This document shows positions 45,171-54,170 of a stretch of 64,000 nucleotides of DNA, in pieces. Each line of letters begins with the position of its first letter. Within the stretch, counting starts at the first letter, position 1. The notes under the pieces are model-generated. The model did no database searches. It saw only the letters and a program-made list of their open reading frames with translations, and was not told where the DNA came from. A program made the translations under genes and the position numbers. This stretch comes from Shewanella mangrovisoli (GTDB taxonomy: Bacteria; Pseudomonadota; Gammaproteobacteria; Enterobacterales; Shewanellaceae): positions 3,286,001 to 3,350,000 of the forward strand of contig NZ_CP080412.1 of the NCBI RefSeq assembly GCF_019457635.1. The letters run 5' to 3'.

Positions 45171-47975
45171 ATGTCTATTAATTATGACGCTGTTTATAAA
45201 GAACTAATTCAACAACTCGGTGAATCAGCCGTCTCAAATGACCCTGTGCGCCGCTTTGCTTGGTCAACGGATGCCAGTTATTTCCGTATCGTGCCAGAAA
45301 TCGTCGTTCACGCAGATACCCTAGAACAAGCCAAACAGACCTTAGCCATCGCCCGCGCCCATAAAGTGCCTGTGACTTTCCGCGCGGCAGGCACCAGTTT
45401 ATCGGGCCAAGCCATTGGTGAAGGGATTTTATTGATCTTGGGCCACGATGGTTTTAGAACCATAGACATCAGCCCCGACAGCAATAAGATCACCTTAGGC
45501 GCCGCCGTTATCGGTGCCGATGCCAACGCCGCACTTAAGCCACTCAATAAAAAAATCGGTCCCGATCCGGCAACACTGGCCTCGGCCATGGTTGGCGGTA
45601 TTGTGTCTAACAACGCCTCGGGCATGTGCTGTGGTACGGCGCAAAACAGTTACCAGACTATCGCCTCCGCCAAGCTATTATTTGCCGATGGCACTGAGCT
45701 CAACACGGGTTGTGATAAGTCTAAGGCTGCCTTTACCCAAAGCCACGGCGAACTGCTCGATTCACTGGCTTCACTCGCTAAGTTGACCCGCAGCAATGAA
45801 GTGCTCGCGCAGCGTATTCGCAAAAAATACTCCATCAAAAACACTACGGGTTATAGCATCAATGCCCTAGTGGATTTTGAAGATCCGTTCGATTTGATTA
45901 ACCACTTAATCGTTGGCGCCGAAGGCACCTTAGCCTTTGTTGAAGAAGTCACTTACCACACGGTCGATGAAGCCAAGTTTAAAGCCTCGGCGATGGCGGT
46001 ATTCTTCAACATGGTGGATGCGGCGAGTGCCATTCCACCGATTATTGGCGATAGCGTTGCCGCCGCCGAATTACTCGACTGGGCATCCATCAAGGCAGTG
46101 ACCGGTAAAAAAGGCATGCCAGACTGGCTCAATGAACTGCCAGAAGGCGCGGCCATTCTATTGATTGAGTCTCGCGCAAACGATGCCCAAACCTTAGAAA
46201 GCTATACCCAAGATGTGATTGCTAAACTGGCGCACATCAAAACCGAGCGTCCGATTAGCTTCAGTAGCGACGCCAACGTGTACAGCAAATACTGGGCAAT
46301 GCGCTCAGGCCTGTTCCCCATTATTGGTGGTGAGCGACCAAAGGGCAGCTCAGTCATTATCGAAGACGTGGCCTTTAACGTCGAACATTTAGCCGCAGCG
46401 GCCGCCGATTTAACCGAGCTATTCCATAAGCACGGTTATCCCGAAGGCGTGATTTACGGCCATGCACTGGCGGGTAACTTCCACTTTATTATCACCCCGA
46501 CCTTCGCCTCCCAAGCCGATATCGAGCGCTTCCAAGGCTTTATGCAGGACGTGGCCGAGATGGTGATCCATAAATACGATGGTTCGATGAAGGCCGAGCA
46601 CGGTACTGGCCGCGCCGTTGCACCTTTCGTTGAAATGGAATGGGGCGCAGATGCTTACACTCTGATGAAACGCATCAAGCAAATCTTCGACCCAGAAGGC
46701 CTGCTCAACCCCGGCGTGATCTTAAACGACGACAGCACAGTACACGTGAAAAACATCAAGCCATGCCCTGTGGTCGATGACTTTGTCGATAAGTGTATCG
46801 AGTGTGGTTTCTGCGAAAAAACCTGTCCGACTTCGGCGCTAAACTTCTCGCCACGTCAACGGATCGCCACCCTGCGTGAAATTGAACGCTTAGAGCAATC
46901 TGGCGATAAAGTCGCCGCCGAGAAAATGCGTGCCGATGCCAAGTATGATGTGATTGATACCTGCGCGGCTTGTCAGCTCTGTACTATCGCCTGCCCAGTC
47001 GACAACAGCATGGGTCAGCTAGTGCGTAAGCTGCGCACGCCTTATATCAGCACCACTGAGCAAAAAGTGTTGGATTTCCAAGCCAAACACTTCGGCGCCG
47101 TCAACCAAGTGATCAGCACAGGCTTTGATGTGTTGGGAGTCATCCATAAAATCACCGGCGATGGTATCACCAACGCGCTGATGAAAACTGGCCGCCTACT
47201 CTCCAAAGAAGTGCCCTACTGGAATCCTGATTTCCCGAAAGGCGGCAAACTGCCTAAACCGTCGCCCGCCAAAGCAGGTCAAGAAACCGTGGTTTACTTC
47301 CCTGCCTGCGGTGGTCGCACCTTTGGCCCAACGCCTAAGGATCCCGATAATCGCACCTTGCCAGAGGTAGTTGTGACTCTGCTTGAACGTGCGGGCTATA
47401 ACGTTATTACCCCTGAGAAGACCCGTGATTTATGCTGCGGCCAGATGTGGGAATCTAAGGGCGACTTTAAAAACGCCGACGCCAAACGCCAAGAGCTTAT
47501 CGATGTGGTCAGCAAGATGAGTAATGGCGGCAAAATCCCGGTATTAGTCGATGCGCTGTCTTGTACCTATCGTACTCTCACGGGTAACCCTCAGGTGCAA
47601 ATCACCGACTTGGTTGAGTTTATGCACGACAAGCTGCTGGATAAGCTGAGCATCAACAAAAAGGTCAATGTTGCTCTGCACTTAGGTTGTAGTGCTCGTA
47701 AGATGAAGTTAGAGCCTAAGATGCAAGCCATTGCCGATGCTTGTTCGAGCCAAGTACACAAACCTGCGGGCATTGACTGCTGTGGTTACGCCGGTGAAAA
47801 AGGCCTGTATAAGCCAGAAATCAACGCCAGCGCCCTGCGTAATATTAAAAAGCTCATTCCTGTCGAGATTAAGGAAGGCTATTACGCCAACCGTATGTGT
47901 GAGGTCGGCTTAACGCAGCACAGTGGCATTTCCTACCGCCACTTAGCGTATCTGCTCGAAGAGTGCAGCCGCTAA
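45171..47975 (+). CDS. dld-II: FAD/Fe-S respiratory D-lactate dehydrogenase (Dld-II)
   Basis: 934 residues: FAD-binding type 4 domain (about 40-260, with TFRAAGTSLSGQAIGEGILL and GGIVSNNASGMCCGT), FAD oxidase C-terminal domain (to about 525, AEHGTGRAVAPFVEMEWG), two 4Fe-4S clusters (CIECGFCEKTCP near 543 and CAACQLCTIACP near 600), and a C-terminal cysteine-rich region (CCGQMWE, GIDCCGYAGEKGLY) of the CCG type. This matches the D-lactate:quinone dehydrogenase shown in S. oneidensis to oxidise D-lactate. It is membrane-associated on the cytoplasmic side. A terminator follows. Confidence 0.93.
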   Translation: MSINYDAVYKELIQQLGESAVSNDPVRRFAWSTDASYFRIVPEIVVHADTLEQAKQTLAIARAHKVPVTFRAAGTSLSGQAIGEGILLILGHDGFRTIDISPDSNKITLGAAVIGADANAALKPLNKKIGPDPATLASAMVGGIVSNNASGMCCGTAQNSYQTIASAKLLFADGTELNTGCDKSKAAFTQSHGELLDSLASLAKLTRSNEVLAQRIRKKYSIKNTTGYSINALVDFEDPFDLINHLIVGAEGTLAFVEEVTYHTVDEAKFKASAMAVFFNMVDAASAIPPIIGDSVAAAELLDWASIKAVTGKKGMPDWLNELPEGAAILLIESRANDAQTLESYTQDVIAKLAHIKTERPISFSSDANVYSKYWAMRSGLFPIIGGERPKGSSVIIEDVAFNVEHLAAAAADLTELFHKHGYPEGVIYGHALAGNFHFIITPTFASQADIERFQGFMQDVAEMVIHKYDGSMKAEHGTGRAVAPFVEMEWGADAYTLMKRIKQIFDPEGLLNPGVILNDDSTVHVKNIKPCPVVDDFVDKCIECGFCEKTCPTSALNFSPRQRIATLREIERLEQSGDKVAAEKMRADAKYDVIDTCAACQLCTIACPVDNSMGQLVRKLRTPYISTTEQKVLDFQAKHFGAVNQVISTGFDVLGVIHKITGDGITNALMKTGRLLSKEVPYWNPDFPKGGKLPKPSPAKAGQETVVYFPACGGRTFGPTPKDPDNRTLPEVVVTLLERAGYNVITPEKTRDLCCGQMWESKGDFKNADAKRQELIDVVSKMSNGGKIPVLVDALSCTYRTLTGNPQVQITDLVEFMHDKLLDKLSINKKVNVALHLGCSARKMKLEPKMQAIADACSSQVHKPAGIDCCGYAGEKGLYKPEINASALRNIKKLIPVEIKEGYYANRMCEVGLTQHSGISYRHLAYLLEECSR

Positions 47976-48278
47976 AACACTCAATAAACGGGGCTAGGGT
48001 TAGCCCCGTTTTTCTTTAGAAGAAAACTATTCTCATTTATCGAACGAAACACTAAAAACAGGAGATAAATCACAAAATAAAAACTAAGATAAACAGTTTA
48101 AATTCAACAAATTAAAATATTCTCATTTTTGCAAAAATCAACAAGGTCATTTACTAAATTAGCGCTACTTATTTACTTAAGATAAGCCTATATTTGATCA
48201 ACTACCTTAGCATTTGTGTGGACTTTGGGGTCACAATGCAAGGCAATGTCGTTCACTAACAAGAAAGAGAAAAACACA
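47976..48278 (+). promoter_or_regulatory. Region upstream of lldE
   Basis: After the dld-II terminator about 265 AT-rich bases precede lldE. TATTCTCATTT occurs twice, near 48028 and 48119, once next to the palindrome TTTTTGCAAAAA. These are candidate operator elements for the lactate regulator, but the match to a known site could not be checked. No gene is seen. Confidence 0.4.
47987..48013 (+). terminator. dld-II terminator
   Basis: ACGGGGCTA GGGT TAGCCCCGT stem followed by a T run. Confidence 0.85.
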
Positions 48279-49022
48279 ATGAAAATCGCTCTTTTCATCC
48301 CGTGTCTCGTTAACCAAATGATGCCAGATGTGGCGATTGCCACCCTGGAATTACTGGAAAAACTCGGACACCAAGTGATTCTACCCGCAGGCCAAACTTG
48401 CTGTGGCCAACCTATGACCAACTCGGGTTGCTTCGATGCAGCACGCAGTACTACCTTGAAATTACTTAATGCTTTCAAGGGTGTGGAATGTGATGCCATT
48501 GTTTGCCCTGCCGCCTCTTGTTTAGTGGCCGCCAAAGAAAACTTCCACGAGTTTGACAACAGCCCAGAAGCCCAAGCCGTTATCGACAAACTCTATGAGC
48601 TGACCGAGTTCCTCCACGATGTCGCCCCAATCCCAGCGTTCAACAAGCCTTTTGCCCATAAGATCAGTCTGCAACTGAGCTGCCACGGCATTCGCATGTT
48701 GAGCCTTGCCACACCGAGCGAGCAAATGGGCCCACGATTCAACAAGGTAGAAGCCGTGCTCGCCAATATCGCCGGAATCGACATTGTGTATCCAGACCGT
48801 CGCGACGAATGCTGTGGCTTTGGTGGGACTTTTGCCGTTGATGAAGGCGCCGTATCCGCCAAGATGGGTAAAGATAAGGCCCAAGCCCACGCGGCAACGG
48901 GCGCGCAATATGTGGTTGGCTTCGACCCTTCATGCCTATTACACCTCGATGGCATGATCCGCAGACAACAATTGCCAATTGAAATTCGCCACATAGCGCA
49001 AGTGCTTAACGCCGCGCTCTAG
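48279..49022 (+). CDS. lldE: L-lactate dehydrogenase complex subunit LldE (LutA-like)
   Basis: 247 residues from ATG 48279, which follows a purine-rich AAGAAAGAGAAA; an in-frame upstream start would add 21 unlikely residues. Two CCG (cysteine-rich) domains are seen: QTCCGQPMTNSGCFDAAR with CPAASCLV, and DECCGFGGTFAVDEGAVS with DPSCLLHLDG. This is the LutA/LldE subunit of the non-flavin L-lactate oxidising complex. Eleven bases separate it from lldF. Confidence 0.94.
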   Translation: MKIALFIPCLVNQMMPDVAIATLELLEKLGHQVILPAGQTCCGQPMTNSGCFDAARSTTLKLLNAFKGVECDAIVCPAASCLVAAKENFHEFDNSPEAQAVIDKLYELTEFLHDVAPIPAFNKPFAHKISLQLSCHGIRMLSLATPSEQMGPRFNKVEAVLANIAGIDIVYPDRRDECCGFGGTFAVDEGAVSAKMGKDKAQAHAATGAQYVVGFDPSCLLHLDGMIRRQQLPIEIRHIAQVLNAAL

Positions 49023-49032
49023 GAGACCCACT

Positions 49033-50427
49033 ATGGCATATCAACATAATCACGAGGCAACGGGTTCACAGGTTCACGCCCACAAGGCCGATATTTTCTG
49101 CCGTGATGAAACCCGTGTTGACTGGCATTCAAAAGCCCTTTGGGTGCTGCGGGAAAAACGTGACCGCGCCGCAGGCAGCTTACCCGAGTGGGAACAACTG
49201 CGTCAGTTAGGCTCCGAAATCAAGCTGCATACCTTAACCAACCTTGCACAATACCTTGAAACCTTTGAGCAAAACTGCCTTGCCAATGGTATCAAAGTCC
49301 ACTGGGCAAAGGACGGTGCCGAGCACAACCGTATCGTGCACGACATCTTAGCTAGCCATAAAGTGAAGAAGTTAGTTAAGTCTAAATCCATGCTCACCGA
49401 GGAATGTCACCTCAATCCTTACTTAGAGCAACGCGGGATTGAAGTCATCGATACCGACTTGGGCGAGCGGATTATTCAGCTGGCAAAAATGCCACCTTCG
49501 CACATTGTGGTGCCCGCCATCCACATGAAGAAAGAAGAAGTGGGCGATCTGTTCCATGACAAATTAGGCACTAAGGCAGGCGAGTCCGATCCGCTATATT
49601 TGACCCGCGCCGCCCGTGCCCATTTACGTGAGCAATTCCTCAGCGCCGATGCCGCCATGACAGGGGTAAACATGGCAATTGCCGATAAGGGCGCCGTGGT
49701 CGTTTGTACCAACGAAGGTAACGCCGATATGGGCGCGAACCTGCCCAAGTTGCAATTGCATTCAATGGGTATCGACAAAATTGTCCCCGATATCGACAGC
49801 GCCGCCGTGTTACTGCGCACCCTAGCGCGTAACGCAACCGGTCAACCCGTCACCACCTATAGCGCCTTCTACCGTGGTCCACAGGTCGATGGTGAGATGC
49901 ATGTGATCATCGTCGATAACGGCCGTACTGAAATGCTCAAGGATAAAATCCTTGCCGAATCATTGAAATGTATTCGCTGCGGTGGCTGTTTAAATACTTG
50001 CCCTGTGTATCGCCGCTCCGGTGGTTACAGTTACAACTACACCATTCCCGGCCCGATTGGGATTGCCGTAGGTGCCAAGCATGATGACACTAACTCCATC
50101 GCTTGGGCCTGTACCCTGTGTGGCAGCTGTACCTATGTTTGCCCGACTAAGGTGCCGCTCGATAAGATTATTTTCCACCACAGACGCCTTAAGGCCGAAG
50201 CCGGACAACTCCCCTACGGCAAAAACGGTTATATGCCACTAGTGGGTAAATTTATGGCAAGCACGACCCTGCTCAATTGCTCAATGGGCGCGGCCCGTAC
50301 CGCACTGCGCATTTTGCCTGGCAGTTTGCTCAAGCCCTTTAGCGGCGCTTGGGGTAAATACCGTGAACTGCCCGTTGCCCCCAACTCCAGCTTCGAAGCT
50401 TGGTTTAAGAAACACAGGAGCCTATAA
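49033..50427 (+). CDS. lldF: L-lactate dehydrogenase iron-sulfur subunit LldF (LutB-like)
   Basis: 464 residues. An N-terminal LUD domain (about 60-290, with KSKSMLTEECHLNPYLEQRGIEVID cut across by acidic residues) is followed by two 4Fe-4S motifs, CIRCGGCLNTCPVYRRSG near 315 and CTLCGSCTYVCPTKVPLDK near 360, then a DUF3390-like tail. It carries electrons from L-lactate oxidation to the quinone pool together with LldE and LldG. AGGAG precedes the ATG. Stop and the next start are separated by one base. Confidence 0.94.
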   Translation: MAYQHNHEATGSQVHAHKADIFCRDETRVDWHSKALWVLREKRDRAAGSLPEWEQLRQLGSEIKLHTLTNLAQYLETFEQNCLANGIKVHWAKDGAEHNRIVHDILASHKVKKLVKSKSMLTEECHLNPYLEQRGIEVIDTDLGERIIQLAKMPPSHIVVPAIHMKKEEVGDLFHDKLGTKAGESDPLYLTRAARAHLREQFLSADAAMTGVNMAIADKGAVVVCTNEGNADMGANLPKLQLHSMGIDKIVPDIDSAAVLLRTLARNATGQPVTTYSAFYRGPQVDGEMHVIIVDNGRTEMLKDKILAESLKCIRCGGCLNTCPVYRRSGGYSYNYTIPGPIGIAVGAKHDDTNSIAWACTLCGSCTYVCPTKVPLDKIIFHHRRLKAEAGQLPYGKNGYMPLVGKFMASTTLLNCSMGAARTALRILPGSLLKPFSGAWGKYRELPVAPNSSFEAWFKKHRSL

Positions 50428-50428
50428 G

Positions 50429-50998
50429 ATGTCTAGTAAGCACGAAATTCTCAATGCGCTCAAACTGTCGGCTTTAACAAACCACCCTATGCCAAGCATC
50501 GATGTCGCCCCGCGGGTTGAAGATCTGGTTGGTCAGTTTGAAACCAATCTTAAAACCGTGGCGGGCACGCTGCACCGCGAAGGCGGCCTCGCGGCACTGC
50601 AAGCCAAAGTGGATGAGCTTATCGCCCAAGGTTTACAGGTTATCTCATTGGTTGAAGGCGTCACGGCAAACCGTGATGTGCCACCAACGGCACATGAACT
50701 TAGGGATATCGATTATGCGGTCATTCCTGGGGATGTTGGCGTTGCCGAAAATGGCGCCATTTGGGTGAATAATAAGAATTTAGGCCACAGAGTCACGCCT
50801 TTTATCTGTGAAAACCTGATCTTAGCGCTACCTACCACTAAAATTGTGCCGAACATGCATCAAGCCGCCAAGGACATTACCTTAGATGCGGGTGAGTTTG
50901 GTGTGTTTATCGCGGGTCCCTCAAAAACCGCCGATATCGAACAAGCCTTAGTCGTTGGCGCCCACGGTGCCTGCAGCTTAAATGTGTATCTGGTTTAA
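50429..50998 (+). CDS. lldG: L-lactate dehydrogenase complex subunit LldG (LutC-like)
   Basis: 189 residues from ATG 50429 (MSSKHEILNALKLSALTN), one base after the lldF stop; a longer upstream frame within lldF is not used. The LUD domain has DYAVIPGDVGVAENGAIWV, FICENLILALPTTKIVPNMHQA and GEFGVFIAGPSKTADIEQALVVGAHGACSLNVYLV, matching LutC/LldG. It completes the three-subunit L-lactate oxidase. A terminator follows directly. Confidence 0.94.
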   Translation: MSSKHEILNALKLSALTNHPMPSIDVAPRVEDLVGQFETNLKTVAGTLHREGGLAALQAKVDELIAQGLQVISLVEGVTANRDVPPTAHELRDIDYAVIPGDVGVAENGAIWVNNKNLGHRVTPFICENLILALPTTKIVPNMHQAAKDITLDAGEFGVFIAGPSKTADIEQALVVGAHGACSLNVYLV

Positions 50999-51020
50999 TT
51001 GCTAGCGCGCTAAACCTTTA

Positions 51021-51046
51021 AAAGCCGCCTTAACAGGCGGCTTTTT
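51021..51046 (+). terminator. lldEFG terminator
   Basis: AAAGCCGCCT TAAC AGGCGGCTTT followed by Ts. It marks the end of the conserved region; the accessory stretch begins here. Confidence 0.88.
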
Positions 51047-51186
51047 ATTGGGATGCACGATTTGGGACAGAAAGCGAGTTGGATTTAATGCGCTAAAGGT
51101 CGAAAATAACATTAGGAAAGTTATAACGACCAAGCTACTTTGCGCTAACCTATTGTTTTTTATGTGGTTTACACTTACTCAGGCTT

Positions 51187-51283
51187 GCCATGGTGTTCAC
51201 TCACCGACACGCAGCAAGTCCATCCGTGGATGCTCGACCGCCCCGTCCATGGGGCGGACGGTCGTCTCGCTAATCACCATGGC
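51187..51283. repeat. Nested palindromic element in the accessory region
   Basis: Outer inverted repeats GCCATGGTG (51187-51195) and CACCATGGC (51275-51283) enclose a GC-rich inner hairpin: CGACCG...CCCC left, GGGG...CGGTCG right, with a four-base bulge, around a GTCCAT loop. Base composition is much richer in G and C than the flanks. It has no credible coding function and may be a dispersed repeat or the remnant of a mobile element end. Confidence 0.55.
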
Positions 51284-51523
51284 TCACCTATTTGGTATCA
51301 GTGTAGACTGTAAGTTTTAAAGAAATACACAGCATGCTTTTGGACATTTTCGAGTTAAAGCATTAACTCTAACTCGTCAGTTTCGGATAAAAATTTCTAT
51401 GGTTTAGCACCGCAATAAACGGCAAGTAAAACTTGGCTAAAATTAGCGATGAAAGAGCGAAAGCCAAGTGTTTCGGGTACTATTAAGTTATAGCTCGTTA
51501 AACCGATCTCAGGTTATTTACAG

Positions 51524-51799
51524 TCATATTTTAAATAGCACAAATAACCTACTTAGGATAAACATCAAAATACAGATTATAAGAGACATAATCAAAAAGA
51601 TTGTTCCAAAGGAAAATGACATCAACAGTGGATCTTGTAGTCTCCCTGGTATATTAGGATCCAGACCGAAGTACCGGGGAATGACGTCAAAAAGCCTTAG
51701 TAAGGATGCAATTATAATTGATGCATTTATAGTATGGCAAATGAGTCGGATCATTCTTCCTGTTGAAGATTTAGCATCCGAGATTTTTATTGAGCTCAT
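51524..51799 (-). CDS. Small orphan membrane protein
   Basis: 91 residues, read on the reverse strand. The middle and end hold hydrophobic stretches (INASIIIASLLRLFDVI, then FGTIFLIMSLIICILMFIL), so one or two membrane helices. It has no strong ribosome binding site but its start overlaps the end of the preceding small gene by 29 bases, which suggests translational coupling. No family is recognised. It is AT-rich relative to the core genes, consistent with horizontal origin. An overlapping frame on the other strand is considered a shadow. Confidence 0.45.
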   Translation of the reverse strand: MSSIKISDAKSSTGRMIRLICHTINASIIIASLLRLFDVIPRYFGLDPNIPGRLQDPLLMSFSFGTIFLIMSLIICILMFILSRLFVLFKI

Positions 51800-52001
51800 A
51801 ATTTATACCATTAAAAGTTACAGGTTTTCGTCTGAGTTTGCTTACATGATCTGTACAGATTTTTGAAGCTGTATTCATTCCTGCTGAATAGCCAACACCA
51901 TACCCAGCACCTGATTTTAACCCTGCGTTTGTAGTTTTAGCCTGAGAATTCGTCAATGACTGTGAATCAGCTAATATTCGTTGAGAAGTGGAAGGGGTCA
52001 T
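51771..52001 (-). CDS. Small Gly-rich orphan protein
   Basis: 76 residues with a good ribosome binding site (GGAGAG before the ATG, reverse strand). A Ser/Thr/Gln-rich start is followed by a glycine-zipper-like stretch (AGLKSGAGYGVGYSAGMNTA, about 28-47) and a basic, Asn-rich tail ending in Cys. It overlaps the next small membrane protein by 29 bases, forming a two-gene unit. No family is recognised; a toxin, bacteriocin-like or envelope role is only speculation. Confidence 0.45.
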   Translation of the reverse strand: MTPSTSQRILADSQSLTNSQAKTTNAGLKSGAGYGVGYSAGMNTASKICTDHVSKLRRKPVTFNGINYELNKNLGC

Positions 52002-52054
52002 TACTCTCCACCCTTTATGGCAACTTATCGATAATCCCCACCTGTTACTCTAGT

Positions 52055-52140
52055 CACTCTGTAGCATTACTAAAATTTGGTCAATGGGATACGTGATCGG
52101 CTGTCAGCCTGCGAGGTCAGAAACTCACTATGGGGCAAAA
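52055..52140. repeat. Diverged accessory repeat, copy 1
   Basis: GTAGCATTACTAAAATTTGG (52061-52080) followed by TCAATGGGAT, with GGGGCAAAA 71 bases after the repeat start. The same two blocks with the same 71-base spacing recur at 53248-53327. A shorter, more diverged copy of the first block (GTCGCATCACTAAAGTTTGA) lies at 52251-52270. Identity of the element is unknown. Confidence 0.55.
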
Positions 52141-52413
52141 CATTGCATCATTCCCTAGAACTGTGGCCAGTTTGTATTGGCAACATCATACAGGTTGTTT
52201 CTGTAACTAGCACAACTTCTATACTAAATTGCTAGTGTTTTAATGACTTTGTCGCATCACTAAAGTTTGATCAAAAGTTAATTAGCCAACTGAGTCGTGC
52301 AAGAGGAACAAAGTCTTTTTGTGGCATTTAAGTGTGCAAAGTCTATGCTAAATTATTGGAAGGTCAATATTGCATCGCCACTAAAATTGCATAAAACTCA
52401 AATGGAACTGCGT

Positions 52414-52866
52414 ATGAATCTGCAAAATTTAAAATTAAGGGATTTAGCTTTAGTGATTTTTGCAGTAGCTCTGACAGTACTTCCTCTTTTCAAGAACAAC
52501 GAAGTGTTTCCAGTTACTCTTCAAGCTGCTTATTGTTCAATGTCGCTTTTTTCATTAATAATAGGGTTACAATTGTTCAAGATGCTCAACAAGTACCATT
52601 TTTTAATTATTCCATTTATATATCTCTGGATTAGTATCTTTTCGACAGGCATCTACCTTTTTATTGAATTATTCGCATCAAATGAATCCATCATAATGCA
52701 AAATATAAAATTGAGTAGATCTTATAGTTATAGTGCCTTATCTTTTTTGCTGATAACCAGTTTTTTTACAAGAACACAAAAAAATGAAAGCATGTTATAT
52801 AAGGCCTATTTTCTAACCTTATTTATTGCTGGTTGTTGTTTTTTATATATTGCTTTGACGTTATAG
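52414..52866 (+). CDS. Orphan four-helix membrane protein
   Basis: About 150 residues from ATG 52414 (GGAA five bases before); other in-frame starts are 52402 and GTG 52297. Four clear hydrophobic helices occur: LALVIFAVALTVLPLF, TLQAAYCSMSLFSLIIGLQLF, FLIIPFIYLWISIFSTGIYLF and AYFLTLFIAGCCFLYIALTL, with a SYSYSALSFLLITSFF stretch between. There is no recognised family. It is AT-rich and flanked by repeat copies and a transposase remnant, so it was probably acquired. Confidence 0.5.
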   Translation: MNLQNLKLRDLALVIFAVALTVLPLFKNNEVFPVTLQAAYCSMSLFSLIIGLQLFKMLNKYHFLIIPFIYLWISIFSTGIYLFIELFASNESIIMQNIKLSRSYSYSALSFLLITSFFTRTQKNESMLYKAYFLTLFIAGCCFLYIALTL

Positions 52867-52952
52867 CTTAGAAGTATGAAGTTGGTGTTGGCGACAAGTT
52901 GCACACAGAGTTGGGTTAGGGTCTGACTTATCCAGTAATAGTGTACACGTTG

Positions 52953-53232
52953 CTAAGCACTATTTTTTAATTCAAAGTGTTCTGGACTCAAATACCCAAG
53001 AGCACTATGCCGTCTGGTCCGATTGTAATTAATCTCAATATACTGAAATATATCTTGTTTCATTTTTTCACGCATCATGAGCGGCTCGTCTTGCAGTGCT
53101 TCAACTTTTAATGTCTGGAAGAAACTTTCTGCACAAGCATTATCCTAGTAATTCCCTTAACGACTCATGCTTTGTACTAGCTGATGTTTCTGAAGCAAAG
53201 CATGGTAATCGTTTGCACAGATCTGATCCGGC
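52953..53232 (-). pseudogene. IS3-family transposase (OrfB), C-terminal remnant
   Basis: Read on the reverse strand the region encodes DNACAESFFQTLKVEALQ and then the typical IS3 OrfB ending YNRTRRHSALGYLSPEHFEL. Two in-frame stops interrupt it: TAA where Lys is expected in SMSRKGN, and TAG where Trp or similar is expected before DNACAESFF. Only about the last 90 codons remain; the catalytic first Asp region and OrfA are absent. It is a decayed insertion sequence, closely followed by repeat copy 3. Confidence 0.85.
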
Positions 53233-53241
53233 GATAGTGGA

Positions 53242-53327
53242 GACTTTGTATCATTACTAAAACTTGGTCAATTGGTTCATGATAACGAGTAACCTGTCTG
53301 AGAGCAGTGGCACGGAACGGGGCAAAA
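53242..53327. repeat. Diverged accessory repeat, copy 3
   Basis: GTATCATTACTAAAACTTGG (53248-53267), TCAATTGG, and GGGGCAAAA at 53319-53327, in the same arrangement as at 52055-52140. It lies next to the IS3 remnant. Confidence 0.55.
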
Positions 53328-54170
53328 AGCTTTTAGCCAATGAACAGTTCAATGGCCGTTAAGATTGGCATTGTTGCAACAGTGACCGTTGGCAGCATGG
53401 CCGCTCTTTCACATCTGACCCATAGGGATATGGGAAATGCCAGTATGATGTCGGGAACATCATCGGTCATGTGAACGCGGCATTTACACTTCCATGTATT
53501 GCAAATGCCGCCGTCGAGCCTATAGGGATACTTCTTGTAAAATAAAAGGGCGGCGTGTCACTGGGGAAACAATGACAATTCATCCTGCACACCAGACGAC
53601 AAACTTAATAGTTTTGGGGCATGAGCGAGAAAAAATAGATCGCTTAGATAAAGATTTTAAACTCTGCTTAAATTAAAACGACTCAAGTCTCCAAACTTAT
53701 TCAGTCATTATTATTTTAGATAACTCATCTCAGTACTCCCACCATTCTTACGCAGGTATTTTCCGCTTAAACCTATCACTTAGCGAGGCAATCACGACTA
53801 TATTGACCTCAAAATTTTGTATACATTCGCAGCGTAAATGAGCAATCAAGAATATAACTGACTTGCCAACTTGCTGACTAACACGACGTTTTATTAGATG
53901 GTCATCACACTTTAATTTCAAAAATAACTAAATAATTCACAAACATGAACTAATATGTAACTTACCAAAATATCGAGAGCTGCAATGAGGGCTCACTCTA
54001 CTGAATACAGGGGATTTATCAGTCTGCCACCTTGAATAGCGTTACGGTTAGCGGGTCGCTATAAAGTGCTAAATAGTCTTCACCAACACAGTAATATCAG
54101 GGATCTGCCGTTCTGTAGCAATACAGATGATTCAAGTTATAGGTTTATAACTCGTTGAGGTAACAACGGA
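53328..54170. other. Gene-poor stretch before the export operon
   Basis: No convincing gene. A 9-bp inverted repeat GCGGCATTT (53477-53485) / AAATGCCGC (53503-53511) is present. A 34-codon frame from ATG at 53572 (MTIHPAHQTTNLIVLGHERE...) is too short to support. The last 300 bases are AT-rich and should hold the promoter of the AI-2E family permease gene, whose GAGG ribosome binding site is at 54157-54160. Confidence 0.5.

Noticed and set aside
51468..51866. A 132-codon forward frame in the accessory stretch
   Set aside because: Competes with two reverse-strand small genes that have better hydrophobic pattern and, for one, a good ribosome binding site. Not certain.
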